Of a stretch of 64,000 nucleotides of DNA, positions 48,101 to 52,560 are shown in pieces. Origin of the DNA: Owenia fusiformis. Lineage: Eukaryota > Annelida > Polychaeta > Sabellida > Oweniidae. Position numbers and translations under genes: made by a program. Each line of letters starts with the position of its first letter. Position 1 is the stretch's first letter. The notes beneath the pieces were generated by a model, which had not been told where the DNA came from, ran no database searches, and was given only the letters and a program-made list of their open reading frames with translations. The stretch is from positions 3,620,571 to 3,684,570 of the forward strand of contig CAIIXF020000011.1 in the NCBI GenBank assembly GCA_903813345.2. Reading direction: 5' to 3'.

Positions 48101-50803
48101 CCAAAATAAAATTAAATGAAAAAAAACATATAAAATAAATAGGGAGCCAAGGGGAGTCGAACAAGGGTTCTACTTCTGGCTAAATTATAAATATATATTA
48201 CTACCAAACGCTCTACTTAGTGAGCTATCATGGATGGTTGGTCAAATACGTTTTTCTTTGTTTATTTATGTACAGACTAATTACATGTAGCAGGAATCCA
48301 AGTCCGTCAGGAAAAAAAGTCCGTAGTAATTTTTCATATATATCATAGCCTGGAATATATGTCCTCCGGTCCTAGAGACGTAGGTCCGTAGGACCTACGT
48401 TCCTAGGAATCCAAGTCCTACGGACTTATTTCCCAAGGGGACTTATACTCCTGTTACACCGGTCTAGAATATATTCTGGCCCGACAATTTTCATATATAT
48501 CGTTCAATGCGTAAGATTTTCTTGCTGTTTCAGTCCTGGTCGTTAACGGTGGTAATAATACTAATAACGTCATTTCTGCGAGCAATATAGTGAAATATTG
48601 GACCTTGAGCCTTCGGCCTTCGGTCCAATATTTCAATATATTGCCCTTAGAAATGACGTTATTGTACTAATATTGTATTTAATTTTGAACAAAATACTTA
48701 ATCGGCCGGGCGCCGTAGTGAAAATCGGAGCAAATGTGACCAAGGCATCATAAATCTTTACTTAGTCACATTACGTTGGAGGCTTGAATAAGGCAAACCA
48801 GAGTTTAACATTATTTTTTGTTTTCTAAAACATTAATTTGACTATTTTCCAGATAAATTGAGATAGCGTGTATATTAATCAACAAATTGGAAGAATGGTA
48901 ATTCCATATTACTATTCCCCTGGTTAACAGCAGAGTGGTTCAGATAATTTTAACAGCATAAACAAATACAGCGCATTGAGTTACTACAACGACAACGATC
49001 CAGTAAAATGACAACAATAATTAATATCGACCACTTACCGATTGACACGGATTAAAGTCTGAACTCATCGCTGTATCAAACCACAGATCCGGAGCCAGAT
49101 CTAGCCCCTATTGGTAGTAGGCTAAAAGGATAAATATATTTATTGAGCCTAGACACAGAAATAAATTGATTTACTTGTCTATAATTAAGGAATAAAGACC
49201 GAGATTTTATGATTTATGGCGTAATATATGACCGAAAATGTTATTCTGTTCATTGTTAAAATACCGAAATCTTGAAGCGATTGAAGTCTTAGCAATGGCC
49301 AGAATTAACATTTGAGGTCATATTTTTGACATAAATCATAAAATCGAGGTCTTTGTTACGATTCTAATATGATAAATAGACAAGAAACACAATTTGCATT
49401 TATGAATTTTAGCGGTCATACATACTCCAATATAGACCACTAAATCAATTGTTCTAGCTATTGCGACGTCACGTATCATATTAGAATCGACCATTTATGA
49501 AAACTAATTAAAAATAGTCATATAGTTCATTTCTTTGGTCTATTTATCATATCAGAAAATCGAAACAAAGACCTAAATTCTATGATTTATAGCAAACGAC
49601 ATCTATCTTTTCTGACCATTGCCAAAGACCTCAATCGCTACGCAATTTTAGTCTTAACAATGAACATGGAAAAATGGTCAAATATTGCCCAATACATCAA
49701 AGAATCTCGGTCTTTATTTAAAAATATGGACCGAAGAGCAGGTATTCTATCCACGAATACACCCTGCAGTGCTAGGCAAAAGAGCCATCTGTACCCTGAA
49801 CGACTAAAGGGAGTGAAGGGTTCGAACGTTTTTGTGCCTAGCCCCAAAGGGTGTATTCTTCGATATTACACCTGCTCTGAGGTCTATATTACGATTCGAA
49901 CATGAAAATTCACCAAAATTTTTCGAATATTCATATACCCCGGGTGAAATGTTGACTTTGTTTACAGTTTATAGAAGGCGTGAATACAGTCATGTTCGAA
50001 TATTCAATTATTTCTTATGTAATTATAATATCAAATAGCTTGTCTTATATTTAGTAAGTTCAGACAGGTACAGTATAAATCTGAACAGTCATGCCTTGGT
50101 CACATTTGCTCCAATTTTCCCTACGGCATAATGCCTGGACATAATGTCTGGGTCACATTTGATGCGATTCATCGGCCGGCGCCCGGCCGATTGAGTATTT
50201 TGTTCCAAACTGAATACAATTTTGAAGAAAACACTCAATCGGCCAGGCGCCGGCCGATGAATCGGAGCAAATGTGACCCAGGCATAAAGAACAGTATAGT
50301 ACAATACAGTGCATTGCAGTGAATTACAGTGCAGTGCAGTGAATTGAAGTGCAGAGCAGTACAGTCTTATATCATCTCATATCATAATCGCTCATATTAT
50401 CACTTTTGGGATCGGGAGCATTTAGTTTATATCTGTTTTTGTTTAACAACGCACCAGAATGCACTGAATATGGCCAATTTGCAATATCTTTCGGGTAAAA
50501 ATATGTTTCATGTTATATTGATTCAAATTTTTATTTAAGGAAGTGAATTCGAATATATTGCACCAAAAGTTAATTTTAAGAAGAATAAATGACAAATCTA
50601 GAGAAATTAAGATAGAAGTAAGCTTGAAGGTTGACCATTAAAATGTATTTCCTGAAAATAAAAAATAAAAAAAATAAAATATGTAATTTATCATCTATTT
50701 TATTAGTTTTTGTTTCTTACTGTTGTCAGTAAAAAAAATATTGGTTGCCAACCCCGATGGAAACTGTGTGAGTTGTATTAACAAAGCTGACTGTCCCAAG
50801 TAA
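30105..50803 (+). CDS. Gene B (whole span): secreted TSP1/EGF/DUF3011-like/mucin mosaic protein
   Basis: I infer this gene from thirteen or fourteen short exons listed separately. Predicted order: signal peptide, TSP1 x3, Thr/Pro linker, partial EGF, 14-residue linker, EGF, DUF3011-like domain (two exons), 90-residue mucin segment, EGF x3 and a short Cys-containing tail. Every junction is phase 1 except the phase-2 intron inside the DUF3011-like domain. Joining the listed exons (1878 nt) gives one uninterrupted frame of about 625 residues. The protein should enter the secretory pathway and act outside the cell, perhaps in mucus, matrix or defence; that role is inference. The least certain part is the final exon. 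Whether the three EGF exons are all used in one transcript is also unknown. Confidence 0.6.
30256..31005 (+). repeat. Dispersed repeat GCAACTCC/GGCCGCCAT family, fullest copy
   Basis: It starts AAACAGCAACTCCAAGGAGT then AGCAAATCCCACCGAAC and ends GAACTTCGTTCGGTGGGATA, so TCCCACCGAAC forms inverted ends. Between them are about four 130-bp units, each with 'GCCGCCATCTTGAAAAT', 'ACTGTGTCCCTAAGCATCAT' and 'TTTGAGTTATCAAAGATTAC', then a GACGGACGGGAC-rich stretch. It lies in gene B intron 1. No coding capacity was seen. Confidence 0.8.
31433..31606 (+). CDS. Gene B: thrombospondin type-1 repeat 1
   Basis: The 174-nt exon (acceptor TTTTCTAG, donor CCTG/GTATGA) encodes a complete TSP1 module: [20 protein letters not shown], then [14 protein letters not shown], then FCNDLKCPG. 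It shows the WxxW tryptophan pair, the CSxTC motif, the basic RKR layer and six cysteines in group-1 order. TSP1 modules bind glycosaminoglycans and other matrix ligands and carry C-mannose on WxxW and O-fucose on CSxTC. This copy has Glu where copies 2 and 3 have Gly in the TCGGG stretch. Phase 1 at both ends. Reading on past the donor gives a longer frame, but the donor and the identical repeat structure favour splicing. Confidence 0.92.
31914..32087 (+). CDS. Gene B: thrombospondin type-1 repeat 2
   Basis: A 174-nt exon identical in structure to the TSP1 exon 481 bp upstream and differing from it by only a few bases. It encodes [34 protein letters not shown] and LCNDLKCPG, with all six cysteines and both splice sites intact. 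The surrounding intron sequence is also almost identical between copies, so the whole exon-intron unit was duplicated, and recently. Confidence 0.92.
32397..32570 (+). CDS. Gene B: thrombospondin type-1 repeat 3
   Basis: The third 174-nt TSP1 exon, 483 bp after the second. It reads [34 protein letters not shown] and LCNDLKCPG. Substitutions (T/P beside the WxxW, S/L before DC, L/P before CDN) leave every cysteine and both tryptophans unchanged. Phase 1 at both ends. The differences between copies are a mix of silent and replacement changes, and the intron copies are hardly more diverged than the exons. Confidence 0.92.
32668..33075. mobile_element. AT-rich MITE-like element in gene B intron
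   Basis: CACTCTTAAAAATGAATTA near 32669 and TTTCTCAAGAGTGT near 33060 are inverted ends around a very AT-rich core with many AATTACTT motifs. It interrupts the intron after the third TSP1 unit. No coding capacity; class not determined. Confidence 0.5.
33343..33408 (+). CDS. Gene B: Thr/Pro-rich linker exon
   Basis: This 66-nt phase 1-1 exon (acceptor TTGTTGTTAG, donor CCAG/GTAGGG) encodes [20 protein letters not shown] plus PG. The composition is that of an extended, probably O-glycosylated spacer between the TSP1 repeats and the EGF part. The acceptor is weaker than others in the gene. Confidence 0.65.
34101..34185 (+). pseudogene. Decayed duplicate of the partial-EGF exon
   Basis: The stretch AGTAAATATTTAAAAAAATT then TCTCCTTGTATTGCTGGTAT and ACATTCCACGGAACAGTGG aligns with the working exon and its acceptor region at 34195-34285. 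The copy has lost the acceptor, one cysteine codon and the frame. It is an exon relic lying about 130 bp upstream of its source. Confidence 0.65.
34236..34328 (+). CDS. Gene B: short EGF-like exon with four cysteines
   Basis: The 93-nt phase 1-1 exon (acceptor TTTTGTAG, donor GAAG/GTAAGG) encodes [20 protein letters not shown] then [11 protein letters not shown]. The C-terminal half (G-Y-x-C-x-C-P-x8-C) is the standard EGF core, but the segment that normally holds two of the first cysteines is replaced by ISIPWND. Two disulfides rather than three are therefore expected. A truncated EGF fold is the best reading. Confidence 0.75.
34400..35036. mobile_element. TIR element with TGTTACGCGGTA ends and CACCTGCGG clusters
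   Basis: TTGTTACGCGGTATA near 34407 and TTTACCGCGTAACA near 35020 are inverted. Just inside each end lie many direct and inverted copies of a 20-bp motif, roughly CACCTGCGGTATATGGCATA: about eight on the left (34420-34640) and three on the right (34935-35010). No transposase. It sits in an intron of gene B. Confidence 0.7.
35065..35106 (+). CDS. Gene B: 42-nt linker exon
   Basis: Between a good acceptor (ACTTTTTCAG) and donor (AATG/GTAAGT) the phase-1 frame encodes [14 protein letters not shown]. It has one NxT glycosylation site (NCT) and one cysteine. It is multiple-of-three in length and fits the frame on both sides. Small, so less certain. Confidence 0.55.
35479..35595 (+). CDS. Gene B: EGF-like domain exon
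   Basis: The 117-nt exon (acceptor TTTTCGCAG) encodes [20 protein letters not shown] then [19 protein letters not shown]. It is a canonical EGF module with six cysteines, the aromatic before C-x-C and the G-x-G-x-x-C ending. The first loop lacks the D-x-D/N-E start of calcium-binding EGFs. Two donors are possible six bases apart (TGTG/GTAAAG at 35589 or AAAG/GTAAAA at 35595). Both keep phase 1, so the residue pair GK may be optional. Confidence 0.88.
36189..36848. repeat. Inverted repeat (arms ~240 bp) in gene B intron
   Basis: 36189-36440 and 36620-36848 are inverted, moderately diverged copies. Both arms, read outward, translate to similar peptides containing DWTSGCR, IV and LLSGST. Neither has splice sites in a fitting phase. 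A duplicated fragment of an unknown element or domain is possible. Confidence 0.6.
37560..37683 (+). CDS. Gene B: DUF3011-like domain, first half
   Basis: This 124-nt exon starts in phase 1 (acceptor CATTACTAG) and ends in phase 2 (TCAAG/GTACGA). It encodes [20 protein letters not shown], then [18 protein letters not shown]. The C-S-S-x-R-x6-C opening followed by V-x-L-x-x-Q-x-S-R and a cysteine just after the junction resembles DUF3011 (Pfam PF11218). This small cysteine-rich domain of unknown function occurs in bacteria and in some secreted invertebrate proteins. An NVT glycosylation site is present. The domain name is from memory of its motif. Confidence 0.75.
37885..37985 (+). repeat. Purine-rich tract in gene B intron
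   Basis: About 100 bases almost purely A and G (GAGAGAGAGAGGGAGATGGG and similar). Low-complexity; the reverse-strand proline/serine/leucine frames over it are by-products. Confidence 0.8.
38044..38195 (+). CDS. Gene B: DUF3011-like domain, second half, with Thr/Pro tail
   Basis: It continues the frame from 37683 through a phase-2 intron (acceptor GATTCAG). It reads [20 protein letters not shown], then [12 protein letters not shown] and a Thr/Pro/Ser tail up to CCAG/GTATAA (phase 1). The WG-(x)-MWV-x-x-GCRGEF signature is the strongest mark of the DUF3011-like fold. This is the only intron seen to cut through a module in gene B, as expected if the domain entered as a two-exon piece. The Thr/Pro tail leads directly into the mucin exon. 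Confidence 0.8.
39051..39320 (+). CDS. Gene B: mucin-like exon, 15 x 18-nt repeats
   Basis: A 270-nt phase 1-1 exon encodes about fifteen hexapeptides SAAPVT. The DNA unit CCAGTTACATCAGCTGCG is nearly invariant, so this array is much more homogeneous than its twin at 6317-6586 and has probably been homogenised or expanded recently. Every unit supplies two hydroxyl residues, which suits dense O-glycosylation of an extracellular stalk (inference). The donor CCAG/GTAATT is the same as in the twin. On the minus strand the array gives a long ADVTGA-repeat frame, which is only a shadow. The acceptor is pyrimidine-poor in both twins. Confidence 0.8.
39455..40120 (+). repeat. Segmental duplication unit 1 in the EGF-exon region
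   Basis: About 650 bp (from AATGCGGTCCCAATGGGTCA) recurs at 42299-42930 with about 10% visible differences, including TACCTCAAAACATTTTTCAA and TCTGATTTCGTAGTGTTAAG. Each copy contains a decayed EGF exon and precedes a working EGF exon. Confidence 0.8.
39778..39835 (+). pseudogene. Decayed EGF exon 1
   Basis: TGCGACAAACTGTACAAGGG and GGATGTCAGCAAAATGTGTG align with the opening of the working EGF exons (CxNLNGGCxxxC). The acceptor, the third cysteine and the second half are not recognisable. Confidence 0.5.
40130..40212 (+). pseudogene. Decayed EGF exon 2 with expanded G-run
   Basis: GATAAATATGACAA followed by a run of about 13 G, then GATGAAATCTGTGAGATTGG, and finally GATTGTAAAACATGTGAAG, follows the EGF exon order. 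An internal stretch with the C-x-C core is missing. The G-run sits where working copies have GGGGG (the Gly-Gly codons). Confidence 0.65.
40396..40512 (+). CDS. Gene B: EGF-like domain exon (array copy c)
   Basis: The 117-nt phase 1-1 exon (acceptor GTTATATAG, donor CAAA/GTGAAC) encodes [20 protein letters not shown], then [18 protein letters not shown]. It matches EGF modules of the LDL-receptor or complement type, with NGGC, C-x-C, G-x-x-L-x-x-D-G-x-x-C. Six cysteines are intact. Its donor differs by one base from the CAAG/GTAAGC of the copy at 41009 but remains usable. A 330-bp repeated intron containing a GGGGAGCTCTC / GAGAGCTCCCC hairpin follows. Confidence 0.82.
40733..40803 (+). pseudogene. 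Truncated EGF exon (array copy d)
   Basis: Identical to the copies at 40396 and 41009 through the acceptor and the first half (to GGCTGTATG). It then jumps directly into intron sequence (ATTCTTTATTTGAAGG). A deletion has removed the second half of the domain and the donor, so it cannot be spliced as an EGF module. Confidence 0.85.
41009..41125 (+). CDS. Gene B: EGF-like domain exon (array copy e)
   Basis: A 117-nt exon encoding [20 protein letters not shown], then [19 protein letters not shown], with acceptor GTTATATAG and donor CAAG/GTAAGC. It differs from the copy at 40396 in only a few codons and has all six cysteines. It belongs to the tandem EGF array. Upstream intron sequence is shared with the copies at 40396 and 40733, so the unit spread by local duplication. 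Confidence 0.85.
41372..42003. mobile_element. Non-autonomous TIR element, CAGGGTG family
   Basis: The ends CAGGGTGTCCCGAAAGTATG and inverse are flanked by TA (41370-41371, 42004-42005), length 632 bp. The TIR extends inward past CCTAGGCAGACATAT for more than 50 bp, and most of the body is loosely palindromic (TTGGATAAGCTT and AAGCTTATCCAA). No transposase. It lies in a gene B intron. Confidence 0.82.
42048..42290 (+). mobile_element. MITE-like GGCGTAGCC-family element, copy 2
   Basis: Shares AAAAATAAAATCGTGAAATA, GCTTTTTATTTGAAGC and ATTTTGAAGGAAGTTG with copies at 12803 and 44323. Its GGCGTAGCC ends are not preserved, so it is truncated or diverged. Confidence 0.65.
42299..42930 (+). repeat. 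Segmental duplication unit 2 in the EGF-exon region
   Basis: Second copy of the unit at 39455-40120. The repeated order (unit, decayed EGF, working EGF) shows that blocks of about 2.8 kb were duplicated. Confidence 0.8.
42601..42665 (+). pseudogene. Decayed EGF exon 3 with 15-base G-run
   Basis: It corresponds to 39778-39835 in the duplicated unit, but the five-G Gly-Gly site has grown to about 15 G. No acceptor or second half remains. Confidence 0.55.
43100..43592. mobile_element. Truncated copy of the 41372-42003 element
   Basis: The right end (GTACTTTCGGGACACCCTG followed by TA) and the adjoining 250 bp match the element at 41372. A left end is not found. A run of about 13 G at 43559-43571 replaces the seven-G run of the other copy. 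The left boundary is approximate. Confidence 0.65.
43641..43727 (+). pseudogene. Decayed EGF exon 4
   Basis: CTCTGTGAGATAGATGGCAA, AAGCTACATGCTCGTTCGTG and GAAGCTGATGGTAAAATATG keep the EGF codon order ([11 protein letters not shown]...ADGKICEG). The frame is broken between the C-x-C core and the end. The donor GAAG/GTGGGC and the array's intron follow. Confidence 0.7.
43909..44028 (+). CDS. Gene B: EGF-like domain exon (array copy h)
   Basis: The 120-nt phase 1-1 exon (acceptor GTTATATAG, donor GAAG/GTGAGC) encodes [20 protein letters not shown], then [20 protein letters not shown]. All six cysteines are present. It is the most diverged of the three intact array members (SWKCLC instead of AVCTC or AVCAC) and may be the most ancestral or the most constrained. 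It is the last module exon I can identify with confidence in gene B. Confidence 0.82.
44323..44556 (+). mobile_element. MITE-like GGCGTAGCC-family element, copy 3
   Basis: Same core as copies at 12803 and 42048, with the right end CTGGCTACGCC preserved at about 44540-44550. Directly adjoins the hairpin cluster that starts at 44566. Confidence 0.65.
44566..45060. repeat. Nested hairpins with AGTATGAGATAC arms
   Basis: GGTTATGCACTG...GTGCATAAC (44570-44712) is one hairpin. TCTCATACTTGAGTGGGTTT at about 44722 and its inverse at about 45032 form a second, wider pair. GGGAGCGGGATGGATATATT and its inverse (44918-45015) form a third inside it. The region is a nested palindromic element, class unknown. 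Confidence 0.75.
46650..47580 (+). repeat. Dispersed repeat GCAACTCC/GGCCGCCAT family, diverged copy
   Basis: ACAACAGCAACGCCAAAAAA at the left and CGACGGTCGGACTGATGGAC then CCTTCCGAACTTCGATGG at the right match the end motifs at 30256-31005. Two or three internal units carry GGCCGCCATTTTTCAAGATG. Confidence 0.65.
48147..48237 (-). repeat. tRNA-like sequence (SINE or pseudogene)
   Basis: Read on the minus strand: ATAGCTCACTAAGTAGAGCG is a good A box and AACCCTTGTTCGACTCCC resembles a B box, followed by CTTGGCTCCC. The expected 5' acceptor strand GGGAGCC is missing, so no cloverleaf closes. It lies in one arm of the 45304-48463 element. Confidence 0.45.
48555..48662. repeat. ~100-bp hairpin centred on CCTTCGGCCTTCGG
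   Basis: AACGTCATTTCTGCGAGCAA and the inverse GCCCTTAGAAATGACGTT flank TGAAATATTGGACC / GGTCCAATATTTCA. A stem of about 40 bp with small mismatches. Part of the nested inverted-repeat region. Confidence 0.75.
49220..49700. repeat. Inverted repeat, arms ~160 bp
   Basis: 49220-49385 and 49525-49700 are inverted copies sharing GTTCATTGTTAA, GCGATTGA, GCAATGG, ATAAATCATA and TATGATAAATAGAC. They are clearly diverged. The minus and plus frames across it are not genes. Confidence 0.7.
49728..49895. repeat. ~165-bp imperfect hairpin
   Basis: GAGCAGGTATTCTATCCACG, AATACACCCTGCAG and GTGCTAGGCAAAAG pair with the inverse sequences CCTAGCCCCAAAGGGTGTAT and ATTACACCTGCTC, with an inner TTCAGG/CCTGAAC-like centre. 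Confidence 0.7.
50086..50283. mobile_element. 143-bp GC-rich hairpin element (MITE-like)
   Basis: GCCTGGACATAATGTCTGGG then TCACATTTGATGCGATTCAT and CGGCCGGCGCC fold on CGGCCAGGCGCCGGCCGATG and GGAGCAAATGTGACCCAGGC, with ATTGAGTATTTTGTTC arms near the loop. A single-sided copy of the same end (GGTCACATTTGCTCC) starts at 50097. Half copies lie at 45131 and 48676. Confidence 0.8.
50284..50370 (+). repeat. CAGTG-type microsatellite
   Basis: Degenerate repeats of ACAGTGCATTGCAGTGAATT directly follow the hairpin element. Confidence 0.75.
50730..50803 (+). CDS. Gene B: candidate last exon
   Basis: A strong acceptor (TTCTTACTGTTGTCAG) is followed, in the phase required by the EGF exons, by [20 protein letters not shown] and DCPK, then TAA (50801-50803). 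It carries three cysteines. Joining it to the exon at 44028 keeps the frame. However 6.7 kb of inverted-repeat elements lie between, no AATAAA follows nearby, and the peptide matches no domain I know. Just after the stop, AGTAAAAGACGAAGGAG resembles the DUF3011-like exon's AGTAAAAGATGGAGGAAC, so a decayed DUF3011 copy is the alternative. Confidence 0.35.
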
Positions 50804-52560
50804 AAGACGAAGGAGTATCCCCACATTACCCTAATATTTCAGAAAGGAGTGGGCTAAAACCGACATAAAACCTTTTAGTAAAGCTGATTGTAAAATTGTA
50901 GTGTAAATTAATTAAAATAAGGTGACATATATATGATAACAGTACAGTGCTATATTTTACTGTCTTTTTTAATTTGAATTCGTGATATTTCTTCAAAAAG
51001 CCATCATGGGCACTCAACTATATTCATACATACATGTATGCGTTGAAACATGATATGCATGTTATTTTTTCATTTTTAATGTCGTAAAAGTTCTGTTTTT
51101 TAATTGAAAAACAGAAACGTGAGAGAAGTGTAATGCTAACTGCGTATTCCTCTTTGTATTATGTATTTAATTCGTATATTAATAATATGTGTATTTTATG
51201 ATGACATAATTATAATCAAACTATTATATTTTACACATCCTGTGAAAGTTTTTATAAAAAATATTAAACAATGAAAATAATAGAGAGGTATTATGAGAAT
51301 TTAATGATCGCCCCTCGTATATAGACGATCAAAATATGAGTTTAACAGTAATGTAATGGTTTTTAATCTTAAGAGTTAAACTGCTTAAATGCATTAATCC
51401 CGCTCTCCTAGTAACTTAAATTCTTTTTTCCATGTTATCAAAAGGGAGTACATTCCTCGGTTGAGCAGTCGCCGTTACTAATTTGATTCGATCAAAATCC
51501 GCATTATTTTGGACCACATCGAGATTCAAAACAACCGGATCATATGTTGGAATGATGACATATCATTTATATTTAACAGCTTTATATAGAGGGTTGATAG
51601 GCCGCACGTTGTGCTCATATGTTTGTCGTGTATTTGACCAACAGCGCGCCAACTGTCGCCTTCCGTCTATTTGATTTATCCCCGCGGAGTTTCCGCATCT
51701 TTAACGTTTGTGAATCATTCGTTAATGAACCCCCTCCCGATAAAAAACACTTGAGGATACCTTTCCCATACTTTGAGATATTTTGAGAAACACAATATTG
51801 AGCTAATTTAGCGGCGCACTCTGTGCGACACATGTCTCAAGATGGGTTTCCTTAAATTATCGAAATCAGCGGTTCACTTGCAGATCTCCGGGCGGCTTTT
51901 GGGTATTGGTGACGCTCCTTATGTTCACATTTACTCGTGTTTTAGAGATTCGCTTATTGTGTTTTTTGCATACGATCACCCCAGCGATGTACAGCGCGTA
52001 TAACCTAATTGAAACTTATTTTACTCCTGAGCCTATTCGTGAGTACACTCAAGTTGACTTCGGGGTTTTTCGTCTACATGTGAGGAGGGCTTTAGGATAT
52101 ACCAATTTACGTGAAATACCCGTTTAAGCTCTCTTGGAATAAATGCCCTTAAATGCATTGTCAGATTAAATCGTCCAGGAATATATCCTTAAGTATTAAA
52201 AATCATATAATTGAGAAGACCAAATGTAACATATTATATGAACAAGGGTGTAAGTAGAAATGTAGAGGAGTTACAATTATCACCGGGACTACGATATCGG
52301 GCTTCCTAACACCCCTGTCACATTTCCTACGGCGTCCTTGCGGTCTATCATTTCTGCGGCCAGTAATTCATTTCTACGCTCGCCGTGGAATTTCTGCGCT
52401 CTCATACTTTTGCAGTCACATTTCCCACGGCAGCCGCACGGTGAATTTTAAATTTTTGTTGATATATAATACTTTTTTCATTTAATTTACATCGGGACAG
52501 ATTATAAATGTTATTCATAGTGCTAGGATGTAATATCAAATGAAAAGTGATCGTGAAACA
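50804..52560. other. No certain gene; repeat traces and a G+C-richer patch
   Basis: 51590-51625 repeats a GAGGGTTGATAGGCCGCACG motif also seen at 41262 and 44163. A G+C-richer patch at 51880-52127 contains an open frame ending REYTQVDFGVFRLHVRRALG that could be an exon remnant, but no family or splice sites were recognised. 52310-52445 holds CACATTTCCTACGGCG / CACATTTCCCACGGCAGCCG, another hairpin-type repeat. Confidence 0.4.

Larger units (their letters stand above)
45304..48463. mobile_element. 3.2-kb element with ~0.9-kb terminal inverted repeats
   Basis: The ends GACCGGTGTGACAG and CTGTTACACCGGTC are inverted. Inside each end are several copies of CCTAGGAAAATAAGTCC-like motifs with GGAC/GTCC palindromes. 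Further in, TTTAGCTTTCTGATTACGTT and TCGTAGTAAATCTAC (45938-45985) recur inverted at 47825-47895, and GTCAATTCAGTGTACGTTGTC pairs with the region near 47645. The arms are diverged, so the element is old. The centre (46650-47580) is a copy of the GCAACTCC/GGCCGCCAT repeat. No transposase was recognised. Confidence 0.65.
45131..48747. mobile_element. Outer GC-rich hairpin element split by an insertion
   Basis: GGGTCACATTTGCTCCGAT and CGGCCGGCGCC (45138-45172) recur inverted at 48690-48745, with TTGAACAAAATACTTAATCG on the inside. The same sequences lie side by side in the 143-bp hairpin at 50141-50283. The two halves here also share ATTATTACCACC further in. The simplest reading is a foldback element opened by insertion of the 3.2-kb element at 45304-48463. 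Confidence 0.55.

Noticed and set aside
48147-48237. A functional tRNA gene
   Set aside because: A and B boxes are recognisable but the acceptor stem cannot form.
51906-52127. 73-codon + frame ending REYTQVDFGVFRLHVRRALG
   Set aside because: The codon use looks plausible but there is no domain, splice site or neighbour support, so it is only noted as a patch.
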